Source: Arcobacter iocasae (GTDB taxonomy: Bacteria; Campylobacterota; Campylobacteria; Campylobacterales; Arcobacteraceae). From it: a DNA stretch of 64,000 bases. The notes below the pieces were generated by a model. That model had not been told where the DNA came from. It saw only the letters and a list, made by a program, of their open reading frames with translations, and ran no database searches. The position numbers and the translations under genes were made by a program. The stretch spans positions 2,046,001 to 2,110,000 of the forward strand of contig NZ_CP090177.1 in the NCBI RefSeq assembly GCF_042214795.1, written 5' to 3'. Below, piece by piece: positions 24,967 to 32,861 of this stretch (position 1 is its first letter; every line of letters starts with the position of its first letter).

Positions 24967-26780
24967 GAAATCTTATCTATTCTAAAAGTATAAGTAATAA
25001 ACTTTTTAAAATCAATTACAATTTTAAAACTATCTTTTAATAAATCCCTTTCTATTTTTCCAAGGGCATGGGTATCTATTTCATTATTTATTTTTTTATT
25101 TTCTTGAAGTTTTAAAAGTTGTGCTTTTAATCTCAAAGTACAAAGTACATCAAATGCTTCTAATAATTCATTTGCCATACTTGTTTCTAAAACTTTTTTT
25201 CTCTCTAAAATTTTGATTCTTTTTACTGTTGTTGTTTCTCTAATTCTTTCTTTTAATGCAAGGCTTCTTACTCCCTGAACAATAGGAAAAATACCTGTTT
25301 TCTTTATATCAATATAGTGTGTCTTTGTCATAAAATTTGCAATAATATTTGGTGTATCAAAGGCTAATGTGGCTTTTGCAAAGTATGCCATAAAAACATC
25401 TTGGTCATGTAGTTTATTAAATAAATCATCTTTTAATTTAATTAATAGTTCTTTATCACCTGCAACGGCAAATGAGTCAAAGAATATTGCTAAATCCATA
25501 TAGTTTTGCATATCCGGAGCTTCAATCCATTTTTTTGTTTCATCTGTATATGCTTGAAAACTTTTACACCAAAAAGGATTAGAGACCATTATATTGCCCT
25601 CACAAGGTGGATAACCAAAGTCTATTAATGTTCTTGTTATCTCTTCCATGTATGGTCTATATTGTTCAACATCGACTCCATCTTTTATAATCAAAGCATT
25701 ATCTTGGTCAGTTTTTATGATTTGTTCATTTCTTCCTTCACTCCCCATAACAACTAAACAGGCATTATTTAGTAACTCTTTTGGCATAATCAAGCCATAT
25801 AGTTTTTTATAAACCTTTGTATTTAATTGACCAATTAAATTTGATATATGATTTACTTTTACACCTTTTGCATTTAAAATAGTAATTGTATTGATTAACT
25901 CAATACTTGCTTGTTTTAAATCTTTTATATTTGAAGCTTTTTTTATTTTTGAATCTACAACATAAGTGTGATTTGCAAAATGTGATAAAACATCAATTTG
26001 CTCAAGAATTCCTATCATATTTCCAGCATTATCTACAACTCCAACCCTTTTGATATTTTTCTTTATTAATAAAGAAAAAGCATCAAATAAATAGTCATCT
26101 TTATTTACCGTTAGAAGAGGAAAGATTGCAATATCATCTACTGGAATTGTTAAGTTTCGACCCTCTAAGAGAACTTTCATTTTTAATAAGGAGTCTGTTA
26201 TTATTCCATATTTTCCTTCTTTTTGAACAATTATAGTTGAAGTGTTAAATTTTATAGAACTTTCAATGGCATCAATAAGTTTTGTTCCACTTTGAACAAT
26301 ACAAGGTTCATGGGTAACTGTATCATCTACTCTTGCAATCATAAAAGATGATAGTTCTGAAGTATATTTTTTCTCTTTTAAATTTTGTAATTTATTTACT
26401 AAATTATTTAAGAAAAACTCTTTAAACTTAGCATTTTTTTCAAGAAGAGCCAAAAAAGTCTTTTTTTCTAGTTCATAACAAATTAAATCTTCTTTTACAA
26501 TAAAGTTATTTTTACATTCACCATAAATTAAGGCATTTGCATCAAATGAATCTTCTTGGTGAAAATCCATGACCAATTGTTCTTCACTTGTAATTTCATG
26601 AACTGTACCTTTTATGATAATAAAAAAGTGAGTTGAGTTTTTTTCAGGACTCAATATCGTTGTATCTTTTGGATAATAAGCTATATCCATATTTCTAATA
26701 CAAAGATTCATTTCTTCTTCATTTAAAACTTCAAAAGGATGTATATTTGATAGGAAAGATTCTTGGTCTCTTAAACTCAT
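24963..26780 (-). CDS. cNMP-binding, CBS and DUF294 nucleotidyltransferase-like protein
   Basis: A 605-aa cytoplasmic signalling protein. Residues about 13-125 form a cyclic-nucleotide-binding-like domain. About 150-275 is a CBS pair. About 305-445 is the DUF294 putative nucleotidyltransferase, with GSEGRNEQIIKTDQDNAL as the GlnD-like motif. About 460-600 is the DUF294 C-terminal domain. Related proteins are encoded next to acetate symporters and are thought to sense nucleotides. The substrate is not known. It overlaps the exonuclease by 4 bases and lies beyond a strong terminator that follows the symporter gene, so it probably has its own promoter. Confidence 0.85.
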   Translation of the reverse strand: MSLRDQESFLSNIHPFEVLNEEEMNLCIRNMDIAYYPKDTTILSPEKNSTHFFIIIKGTVHEITSEEQLVMDFHQEDSFDANALIYGECKNNFIVKEDLICYELEKKTFLALLEKNAKFKEFFLNNLVNKLQNLKEKKYTSELSSFMIARVDDTVTHEPCIVQSGTKLIDAIESSIKFNTSTIIVQKEGKYGIITDSLLKMKVLLEGRNLTIPVDDIAIFPLLTVNKDDYLFDAFSLLIKKNIKRVGVVDNAGNMIGILEQIDVLSHFANHTYVVDSKIKKASNIKDLKQASIELINTITILNAKGVKVNHISNLIGQLNTKVYKKLYGLIMPKELLNNACLVVMGSEGRNEQIIKTDQDNALIIKDGVDVEQYRPYMEEITRTLIDFGYPPCEGNIMVSNPFWCKSFQAYTDETKKWIEAPDMQNYMDLAIFFDSFAVAGDKELLIKLKDDLFNKLHDQDVFMAYFAKATLAFDTPNIIANFMTKTHYIDIKKTGIFPIVQGVRSLALKERIRETTTVKRIKILERKKVLETSMANELLEAFDVLCTLRLKAQLLKLQENKKINNEIDTHALGKIERDLLKDSFKIVIDFKKFITYTFRIDKIS

Positions 26781-26855
26781 TTAAAACCTTTTTAAAAATA
26801 TTGTACTCTTTTATTCTTACTCGTTAAATTAAAAAGTAGAAATAAAAAAGCAAAA

Positions 26856-26883
26856 AAAAAGTATACCCGAAGGTATACTTTTT
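26856..26883 (-). terminator. UUCG-tetraloop terminator after the acetate symporter
   Basis: A perfect 12-bp stem, AAAAAGTATACC with GGTATACTTTTT. On the minus strand the loop is TTCG closed by C-G, the very stable UUCG tetraloop, followed by a run of nine T. It separates actP from the DUF294 gene. Confidence 0.92.
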
Positions 26884-26900
26884 AGTGACTAATTCTAAGC

Positions 26901-28754
26901 CTAGTGATCTACAGCGTCACCTGCACCTGAAGGAATTCTAATTCTTTCAACAAGATCTTGAATATCTTGTGGTGGTGGAGGAGTCATTCTAGACACAACT
27001 AATGCAACAATTAAGTGTAAGATTGTTCCTATTGTTCCAATACCAGTTGGAGCAATTCCAAATAGATAATCTGCTTTGTCTCCGCCCATGAATACAAAGT
27101 AAATAATATATCCGAATGTGAAAATTAAACCAGTTAAAATACCAGCAATCGCACCTTCTTTATTCATTCTTTTATCAAATACCCCAAGGATAATTGTAGG
27201 GAAGAATGCAGCAGCAGCAAGTCCAAATGCAAAAGCAACAACTTGTGCAACAAATCCTGGAGGGTGAATCCCTAAGTAACCTGCAATACAAATTGCAACT
27301 ACAGCTGAAATTCTAGCCCACATTAACTCAGTTTTTTCGTTTAATGTAGATTTACCAGTTTCTTTATCTTTGAAAATAACTTGTCCCATTAAGTCATGAG
27401 AAATTGCAGAAGCAATTACAAGTAATAAACCAGCAGCAGTTGATAATGCAGCAGCAAGACCCCCAGCAGCGATGAATGCAATTACCCAATTAGGTAAGTT
27501 TGCAATTTCAGGATTTGCAAGAACCATGATATCTCTATCAACATACAACTCATTTTCTATTTTCCCACTGTTTGCAGCAGGTACAGCATTTGTAGTTACT
27601 CTTTCACCATGCTCTCCAGTTTTAGTACCATCGAATTGTGGTTTACCTTTAAATGCAGCATCAGGAGCATATTGAATTTTACCATCACCATTTCTATCAG
27701 TCCATGCTAATAATCCACCGTGTTCCCATGTTTTAAACCATTTACCATTATTACCTTCAATTTCACCATTAACAAATGCTTTATATTCAACATTTTGAAC
27801 ATTTTTAATTAAGTTAACTCTTGAGAATGCAGCAACTGAAGAAATCGTTGTATACATAATTGCAATAAATACTAATGCCCAACCAGCAGATACTCTAGCA
27901 TCTTTAACAGTAGGAACTGTAAAGAATCTAACGATAACATGTGGTAAACCAGCAGTACCAAGCATTAATGCAGTTGTTAACATAAATGTATTCCATAAGT
28001 TACCTGGTTGAGTATAAGCTTTAAAGCCTAAATCAGTAACGGCCGTATCTAATGCATGCAATAAATATGTACCTTCTGGAATAACTCTAACACCATCATC
28101 AAATGCAAATGTAGTAGTATTAAAAATACCTAATTGCGGTAAAAATGTATCAGTAACTTGTAGTGATAAGAAAATTGCAGGAATCATATATGCAAAAATC
28201 ATAACAACATATTGAGCAACTTGTGTATATGTGATACCTTTCATACCCCCAAGAACAGAATAGAAGAATACAATACCCATACCTATAAGCACCCCAGTAT
28301 TAACATCAACTTGTAAGAATCTTGAGAAAACGATACCAACACCTCTCATTTGTCCAGCAACATATGTGAACGAAACGAAAATAACACCAATAACAGCAAC
28401 TAATCTTGCTGTATCTGAATAATATCTGTCACCAACGAAGTCAGGAACAGTAAATTTACCAAATTTTCTTAAATATGGAGCAAGTAACATAGCAAGTAGA
28501 ACATATCCCCCTGTCCAACCCATTAAGTAAGCACTTCCATCAGAACCTTTGAACGATATGATACCTGCAAGCGAAATAAAAGATGCCGCTGACATCCAAT
28601 CTGCTGCTGTTGCCATACCATTTGCAACTGGGTGAACCCCCCCACCAGCTACATAGAAATCCTTTGTAGAACCAGCTTTTGCCCAAAGAGCAATACCAAT
28701 ATAAATTGCGAATGAGATACCTACGAATAGATAAATTAATGATTGTAATTCCAT
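26901..28754 (-). CDS. actP: Sodium:solute symporter, acetate permease ActP-like (VC_2705 type)
   Basis: A 617-aa membrane protein of the SSS family with about 13 hydrophobic segments. Family features are AGGGVHPVANGMATAADWMSA near residue 40, and GYVLLAMLLAPYLRKFGKFTVPDF. It carries a soluble insertion at roughly residues 325-410 that ordinary ActP lacks. This includes a calcium-loop-like DRNGDGKIQY. Together with the DUF4212 gene 12 bases upstream it forms the two-gene symporter unit seen in Vibrio and many Campylobacterota. The probable substrate is acetate or another short carboxylate with Na+. The neighbouring two-component system may control it. Confidence 0.88.
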   Translation of the reverse strand: MELQSLIYLFVGISFAIYIGIALWAKAGSTKDFYVAGGGVHPVANGMATAADWMSAASFISLAGIISFKGSDGSAYLMGWTGGYVLLAMLLAPYLRKFGKFTVPDFVGDRYYSDTARLVAVIGVIFVSFTYVAGQMRGVGIVFSRFLQVDVNTGVLIGMGIVFFYSVLGGMKGITYTQVAQYVVMIFAYMIPAIFLSLQVTDTFLPQLGIFNTTTFAFDDGVRVIPEGTYLLHALDTAVTDLGFKAYTQPGNLWNTFMLTTALMLGTAGLPHVIVRFFTVPTVKDARVSAGWALVFIAIMYTTISSVAAFSRVNLIKNVQNVEYKAFVNGEIEGNNGKWFKTWEHGGLLAWTDRNGDGKIQYAPDAAFKGKPQFDGTKTGEHGERVTTNAVPAANSGKIENELYVDRDIMVLANPEIANLPNWVIAFIAAGGLAAALSTAAGLLLVIASAISHDLMGQVIFKDKETGKSTLNEKTELMWARISAVVAICIAGYLGIHPPGFVAQVVAFAFGLAAAAFFPTIILGVFDKRMNKEGAIAGILTGLIFTFGYIIYFVFMGGDKADYLFGIAPTGIGTIGTILHLIVALVVSRMTPPPPQDIQDLVERIRIPSGAGDAVDH

Positions 28755-28766
28755 ACTCTACTTCTC

Positions 28767-29021
28767 CTATTCGTGAACGCCATATTTTTCGTCAATGCCA
28801 CTCATTAATTTAACATAAACGAAAATAAGAACAACAAACACATATATTGCACCTTGTTGTGCAAACCAAAATCCAAGTTTAACACCACTGATTTCTATAG
28901 CATTTAATTCATTAATGAATATAATACCACATCCGTAAGAAACAACAAACCAAACTATAAGTAGTTTAAAGATTGTTGAAATATTCTCTTTCCAATAAGC
29001 CTGAGCTTTTTCTGGACTCAT
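28767..29021 (-). CDS. DUF4212 small membrane subunit of the symporter
   Basis: An 84-aa membrane protein, started at the ATG at 29019-29021, which has AAGGAG 6 bases upstream. The frame extends to 29105 but that extension has no ribosome site and would put an odd hydrophobic stretch ahead of the conserved MSPEKAQAYWKENI. Two membrane segments are visible, at about residues 18-40 and 50-76. DUF4212 proteins are encoded immediately before VC_2705-type symporters and probably act with them. Confidence 0.85.
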   Translation of the reverse strand: MSPEKAQAYWKENISTIFKLLIVWFVVSYGCGIIFINELNAIEISGVKLGFWFAQQGAIYVFVVLIFVYVKLMSGIDEKYGVHE

Positions 29022-29148
29022 AGGTTCTCCTTTTTTGAATTTATTAAAAGAAAAAGTTTCTCTTTTAATAATTAACAATGTAATTGTAATAAGGGTAAAT
29101 AGCAAAAGGATAGCAATTGAATAATTTTTTGAATGAATTTTGAAATTT

Positions 29149-29164
29149 ATGTAAATTATATGTA
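29149..29164. promoter_or_regulatory. ATGTA direct repeat upstream of DUF4212-actP
   Basis: ATGTA occurs at 29149 and 29160 (plus strand; TACAT on the gene strand), 11 bases apart. This is the same phasing as the TACAT pair upstream of pta. The response regulator gene ends 33 bases away. Confidence 0.35.
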
Positions 29165-29174
29165 AGAAAAAGCA

Positions 29175-29199
29175 TAAAGTACTAAAAAAAGGTACTTTA
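29175..29199 (-). terminator. Terminator after the response regulator gene
   Basis: TAAAGTAC and GTACTTTA pair as an 8-bp stem overlapping the stop codon of the regulator gene. On the minus strand the sequence continues TGCTTTTTC. Confidence 0.6.
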
Positions 29200-29859
29200 A
29201 GCTGAATAATATCTTTCTACTTTATATCCAAGTCCTCTAATATTCTTAATAAAATCTTCTTTTAGTGTTTTTTTTAGTCTTGAAATTTCTGCTCTAATTG
29301 TAGGATTGTCTATGTCTTCTGCATCCCAAACATCAACTCTAAATCTCTCAAAGTCAACAATCATATTTATATTAAGAGCAAGAATATGGATTATCTCTAA
29401 TTGTTTTTTAGTCAAGTTCTGAGCTTCATTATTAAAATATAAGATTTTGTCAGTTTTTGAATATGAATAATTTTCAGAAAATTTCATATGTGAAGTAGTT
29501 TGTTTATCTTTTTTTAGTATTTGATTTATCTTAATACCAAGCTCTTCTAAATGGAAAGGTTTTTTTATGTATTCTCTACACCCAAGATTGTAAGCTTTTG
29601 TTATGTCTTCTATATCTATTAGTGCAGTAATAAATATTGTAGGTACAAATGTATTTTTTTTATTTAAAGTATCTAAAATATCAAAACCATTTACTGTTGG
29701 AACATTTACATCTAATATTAATAAATCATAAGATGTATCCACATTATCTAAGACATCTTGACCATCAGTAAAACTTGTTATTCTATGTCCAATATTAGAT
29801 AAATATTCACTTATGGCATTATTTAACATCATTTCATCTTCAAGAAGTAGTATTTTCAT
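29197..29859 (-). CDS. OmpR-type response regulator
   Basis: A two-component regulator of 220 aa. The start at MKILLLEDE (29859) is chosen because it gives the conserved receiver beginning and a 20-base overlap with the kinase gene; the frame extends 12 codons further upstream without support. The receiver (about 1-115) carries the acidic pair LEDE, the phospho-acceptor Asp in LLILDVNVP, and the Lys in YIKKPFH. The DNA-binding winged helix (about 130-218) ends RAEISRLKKTL...IRGLGYKVE. It lies between its kinase and the acetate symporter genes, making them plausible targets. Confidence 0.9.
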   Translation of the reverse strand: MKILLLEDEMMLNNAISEYLSNIGHRITSFTDGQDVLDNVDTSYDLLILDVNVPTVNGFDILDTLNKKNTFVPTIFITALIDIEDITKAYNLGCREYIKKPFHLEELGIKINQILKKDKQTTSHMKFSENYSYSKTDKILYFNNEAQNLTKKQLEIIHILALNINMIVDFERFRVDVWDAEDIDNPTIRAEISRLKKTLKEDFIKNIRGLGYKVERYYSA

Positions 29860-31420
29860 TTGTTGTAAACCTATATGTAAATTTTGTATTCTCATTTGTT
29901 GAATCTAAGTTAATTATAACCTTATTCTTATCACAAATTTCTTTTACGATTCTAAGACCCAATCCAAAGCCCCCTCTAGCATCATTTTCCCTATAGAAAT
30001 CATTAAATATTTTTTCTGTATTTTCTATTTTTTTAGAAATTGTTTTAACTTCAAAAATTATTCCTAAGTCATCTTTTAATAATTTTATATAAATAGGTGA
30101 GTCTTTAAAAGAGTATTTTATTGCATTAGAAAGATTATTATCCAAAATTCTTTGTAATAAAGTTTTATTAAAGCTTATAAAAATAGGATCTTGAATATTT
30201 GTAACAAAAAATAGTGAATTTGATGTACATATATCATCAAAAAAGTCTAATCTATCTTTTAAATATTCAGAAAAATTTAAAATCTCTCTTTCATAGTTTA
30301 CTCTATCTTTTTTAATCATAAAAGATAAATCATCAAAAATATATTGAATAGTTTTTGCTCCACTTTCTATATTTCTTATATATTTGTTAGTAGGGTTACT
30401 CATCTTATAAAGATCTAGGTTTGTTTGAATAATTGACAAAGGAGTATTTATCTCATGTACAGAGTTTTTTATGAATTTTTTTTGTTTCTCAACTAATTGA
30501 GTTAACTGTTTTGTTTGTTTTGTAACAGTTGTTTCCAAATGTGTATTTAAATCACTCAACATGTTATTTTTGCCTTTCATACTATGCATTGCATCATATG
30601 CATAATTAGCAATAACTTTAAACTCACCAAAGATTATTTTATTTTGGTTTATAGGATTGTCATTGTTTTGTGAGTCTTTAAAATATTTCCCTATAGCTTT
30701 TACATCATTTACTATAAGTATAGTTGCATTTTTATATATAAAAATAGAATATAGAACTAGCATAATAGTTAAAGACAAAATTTGAAGAGTATAATTTGAA
30801 ATCTTTTCATCGTATTCAAGTTGTTTTTGTGCAACTATTTTATCCAATTCATTTAAATACACACCCGTTCCAACTGTCCACTTCCAAGGTTCATAAGATA
30901 GAGCAAATGAGATTTTTCTTACTTCTCTTTTCTCTTTATGATTAATCCACAGATACTCAACATATCCACCTGCATTATCTTTTGAAACATTGATTAATTC
31001 TTTAACTAATTTCTTACCAGTTTTATCTGTGTAATTAAGAAGATTTTTCCCCACTAACTCTTTTGATGCAGGATTATATATTGCTTTTCCAGAATAATCG
31101 TATATGAATAAATAGTGCTCTTCTTTATTTTTATCTCTCATATTTTCAATTGCTTCTAAAATATCTTTTTGAATCTCTTTTTGGGATTTTATATTTCTAT
31201 ATTTTTTGTCATAAAAATCTATAAAATTAATTACATTTTCTATTTCATTTTTGATTTTATATTTTTGTTTATTTGCATAGTCAGTTTTTATTATTTCTAT
31301 TTTTTCTTGAAAGTCATCAAATGCATTTTCTATTATAATAAAAGTAAAAAAAGATATTAGAATAACTATAAAAATAATACTATAAAGAATTAAGTGATAA
31401 AGGGATTTTGCTTTAATCAT
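29840..31420 (-). CDS. Sensor histidine kinase with extracellular cache domain
   Basis: A 526-aa membrane kinase. The start is the ATG at 31418-31420 with AGGAC upstream; longer frames run into the tRNA-Asp gene. Membrane segments are at about residues 8-30 and 210-232. Between them is a periplasmic sCache_2-like sensor (YDYSGKAIYNPASKELVGKN and WKWTVGTGVYLNEL), a fold that binds small ligands such as carboxylates. The dimerisation histidine is His322 in KNSVHEINTP. The ATPase domain shows DNNLSNAIKYS and GGFGLGLRIVKEI. It pairs with the regulator gene it overlaps. The signal is unknown; a short organic acid would fit the neighbours. Confidence 0.88.
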   Translation of the reverse strand: MIKAKSLYHLILYSIIFIVILISFFTFIIIENAFDDFQEKIEIIKTDYANKQKYKIKNEIENVINFIDFYDKKYRNIKSQKEIQKDILEAIENMRDKNKEEHYLFIYDYSGKAIYNPASKELVGKNLLNYTDKTGKKLVKELINVSKDNAGGYVEYLWINHKEKREVRKISFALSYEPWKWTVGTGVYLNELDKIVAQKQLEYDEKISNYTLQILSLTIMLVLYSIFIYKNATILIVNDVKAIGKYFKDSQNNDNPINQNKIIFGEFKVIANYAYDAMHSMKGKNNMLSDLNTHLETTVTKQTKQLTQLVEKQKKFIKNSVHEINTPLSIIQTNLDLYKMSNPTNKYIRNIESGAKTIQYIFDDLSFMIKKDRVNYEREILNFSEYLKDRLDFFDDICTSNSLFFVTNIQDPIFISFNKTLLQRILDNNLSNAIKYSFKDSPIYIKLLKDDLGIIFEVKTISKKIENTEKIFNDFYRENDARGGFGLGLRIVKEICDKNKVIINLDSTNENTKFTYRFTTNENTTS

Positions 31421-31493
31421 ATTTTGTCCTATTTTAGATAAAAGAGAATAGCAAATTTTAGATGATAAAATCATTATGTAGAATTTTAAATAG

Positions 31494-31570
31494 TGGCGCG
31501 GCTGAAGGGACTCGAACCCTCGACCTCCTGCGTGACAGGCAGGCGTTCTAACCAACTAAACTACAGCCGC
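31494..31570 (-). tRNA. tRNA-Asp (GTC), copy 1
   Basis: The 77-nt gene folds into the cloverleaf with acceptor stem GCGGCTG/CAGCCGC, anticodon loop CTGTCAC (anticodon GTC), T-loop TTCGAGT and encoded CCA. It is the last gene of the tRNA operon, 73 bases before the kinase start. Confidence 0.96.
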
Positions 31571-31586
31571 ACTATTATTATAAAAA

Positions 31587-31662
31587 TGGTGGTCGATATA
31601 AGACTCGAACTTATGACATCTACCTTGTAAGGGTAGCGCTCTACCAACTGAGCTAATCGACC
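31587..31662 (-). tRNA. tRNA-Val (TAC), copy 1
   Basis: The 76-nt gene has acceptor GGTCGAT/ATCGACC, anticodon stem CTACC/GGTAG with loop CTTACAA (anticodon TAC), and encoded CCA. It is identical in sequence to the second copy at 31957. Confidence 0.96.
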
Positions 31663-31665
31663 GAT

Positions 31666-31740
31666 TGGTGACCCCTAGGAGACTCGAACTCCTGTGATTG
31701 GAATGAAAATCCAAGATCCTAACCGCTAGATGAAGGGGCC
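31666..31740 (-). tRNA. tRNA-Glu (TTC), copy 1
   Basis: The 75-nt gene has acceptor GGCCCCT/AGGGGTC, anticodon loop TTTTCAT (anticodon TTC) and encoded CCA. Only 3 bases separate it from tRNA-Val. Its U34 is a target of MnmA. Confidence 0.96.
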
Positions 31741-31773
31741 AATCGAAATATTTGAAATGTTTACTTTTAAAAG

Positions 31774-31849
31774 TGGTGACCCGTAATGGATTCGAACCAT
31801 TGGCCCCCTCATTAAAAGTGAGATGCTCTACCAACTGAGCTAACGGGTC
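31774..31849 (-). tRNA. tRNA-Lys (TTT), copy 1
   Basis: The 76-nt gene has acceptor GACCCGT/ACGGGTC, anticodon loop CTTTTAA (anticodon TTT) and encoded CCA. Its U34 is a target of MnmA. Confidence 0.96.
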
Positions 31850-31857
31850 ATAAATAG

Positions 31858-31934
31858 TGGCGCGGCTGAAGGGACTCGAACCCTCGACCTCCTGCGTGAC
31901 AGGCAGGCGTTCTAACCAACTAAACTACAGCCGC
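31858..31934 (-). tRNA. tRNA-Asp (GTC), copy 2
   Basis: Second copy, 77 nt, same structure and anticodon loop CTGTCAC as the copy at 31494. It lies only 8 bases from tRNA-Lys copy 1, marking the junction between the two repeat units. Confidence 0.96.
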
Positions 31935-31956
31935 ACTAATTTATAACACTTAAAAA

Positions 31957-32032
31957 TGGTGGTCGATATAAGACTCGAACTTATGACATCTACCTTGTAA
32001 GGGTAGCGCTCTACCAACTGAGCTAATCGACC
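31957..32032 (-). tRNA. tRNA-Val (TAC), copy 2
   Basis: Second copy, 76 nt, anticodon TAC in loop CTTACAA, CCA encoded. The spacer to tRNA-Asp is 22 bases here against 16 in the other unit. Confidence 0.96.
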
Positions 32033-32035
32033 GAT

Positions 32036-32110
32036 TGGTGACCCCTAGGAGACTCGAACTCCTGTGATTGGAATGAAAATCCAAGATCCTAACCGCTAGA
32101 TGAAGGGGCC
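32036..32110 (-). tRNA. tRNA-Glu (TTC), copy 2
   Basis: Second copy, 75 nt, anticodon TTC, CCA encoded. The 3-base spacer to tRNA-Val is the same as in the other unit. Confidence 0.96.
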
Positions 32111-32165
32111 AATCGAAATAATGTATATTAAAAAAATAAACATGAAAATTAAACATTTTAATTAA

Positions 32166-32241
32166 TGGTGACCCGTAATGGATTCGAACCATTGGCCCCC
32201 TCATTAAAAGTGAGATGCTCTACCAACTGAGCTAACGGGTC
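32166..32241 (-). tRNA. tRNA-Lys (TTT), copy 2
   Basis: First tRNA of the operon in transcription order, 76 nt, anticodon TTT, CCA encoded. The spacer to tRNA-Glu is 55 bases here and 33 in the other unit. The promoter lies 22 bases upstream. Confidence 0.96.
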
Positions 32242-32263
32242 GTCTTAATTAAAATGGAGTGGA

Positions 32264-32292
32264 ATTATAAGAAAAAATTTTTTATTTGTCAA
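32264..32292 (-). promoter_or_regulatory. Consensus sigma-70 promoter of the tRNA operon
   Basis: On the minus strand TTGACA (32287-32292) and TATAAT (32264-32269) are separated by exactly 17 bases, a perfect consensus promoter. The -35 box lies within the last codons of the cinA-like gene. Transcription should start about 15 bases before tRNA-Lys. Confidence 0.92.
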
Positions 32293-32788
32293 GGGTTTTT
32301 TGCAAAAGTTTTGAAATTTTAAATAATGAACTTTTTGCAGCCTGAATTTGCACCTCTTCTCTATTGCCAAAAAATTGAAATATATCTATTTCTTGATAAC
32401 CAGTATCATCCATTATACCGATAACTACATGACCTACAGGTTTATTTTTTGTACCACCGCTAGGTCCTGCAACTCCAGAAATTGCTATTGCATAATTTGC
32501 ATCAAATTTTTTTATTACACCACTTAACATTTCCTTAACTGTTTCTTTAGAAACTGCTCCAAATTTATCTAAGGTCTCATTTGATACATTTAGCTCTTGA
32601 TTTTTTATTTTATTTGAATATGAAACTATACTTCCATTAAAAATATTTGAAGAGCCAGATATCTTTGTTATTAGTGAAGCAACCAACCCTCCTGTGCAAG
32701 ATTCAGCACAAGTAATACTCTTACTATGTTTAAGCAATAAGTTTTGCATAGCAATCATCTCTTGCTCATTAAATAGTTCATTAAACAT
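32282..32788 (-). CDS. pncC: CinA C-terminal domain protein, nicotinamide-nucleotide amidase
   Basis: A 168-aa single-domain protein matching the C-terminal half of CinA, which hydrolyses NMN to NaMN and recycles NAD degradation products. The start at 32788 has AGGAAG upstream; a longer frame to 32833 reads through the preceding terminator. Visible motifs are TCAESCTGGLVASLI, SNIFNGSIVSYSN, FGAVSKETV and ISGVAGPSGGTKNKPVGHV. The -35 box of the tRNA promoter overlaps its last codons. It is 73 bases downstream of mqo, beyond a terminator. Confidence 0.9.
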   Translation of the reverse strand: MFNELFNEQEMIAMQNLLLKHSKSITCAESCTGGLVASLITKISGSSNIFNGSIVSYSNKIKNQELNVSNETLDKFGAVSKETVKEMLSGVIKKFDANYAIAISGVAGPSGGTKNKPVGHVVIGIMDDTGYQEIDIFQFFGNREEVQIQAAKSSLFKISKLLQKTLDK

Positions 32789-32811
32789 GTTCTTCCTTTT
32801 TTGTATATAAA

Positions 32812-32841
32812 AAAAGGGTATGAGAAGACCCATACCCTTTT
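32812..32841 (-). terminator. Terminator after mqo
   Basis: AAAAGGGTATG and CATACCCTTTT pair as an 11-bp perfect stem with an 8-base loop, and the minus strand continues with seven T. It lies 20 bases beyond the mqo stop. Confidence 0.9.
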
Positions 32842-32861
32842 AAATAACTTTATTATTAATA

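Larger units (their letters stand above)
31494..32241 (-). repeat. Tandem duplication of a four-tRNA unit (Lys-Glu-Val-Asp)
   Basis: Units 31494-31849 and 31858-32241 carry the same four tRNAs in the same order. The tRNA sequences are the same between units as far as I can compare by eye. The Glu-Lys and Val-Asp spacers differ in length and sequence, while the 3-base Val-Glu spacer is kept. This points to an old duplication whose tRNA parts have been kept alike by selection or gene conversion. Confidence 0.93.

Noticed and set aside
31421..31555. N-terminal extension of the histidine kinase
   Set aside because: The extra codons run through the end of tRNA-Asp. An ATG with AGGAC at 31418-31420 is the better start.
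31556..32204. Open frames on the minus strand over the tRNA cluster (31556-31834 and 31950-32204)
   Set aside because: They lie entirely within tRNA genes and their repeated protein text is just the tRNA duplication translated.
31494..32241. Regular repeats that might be a CRISPR array
   Set aside because: The repeats are whole tRNA genes with anticodons and CCA ends. The spacers are short and irregular, and no cas genes are nearby.
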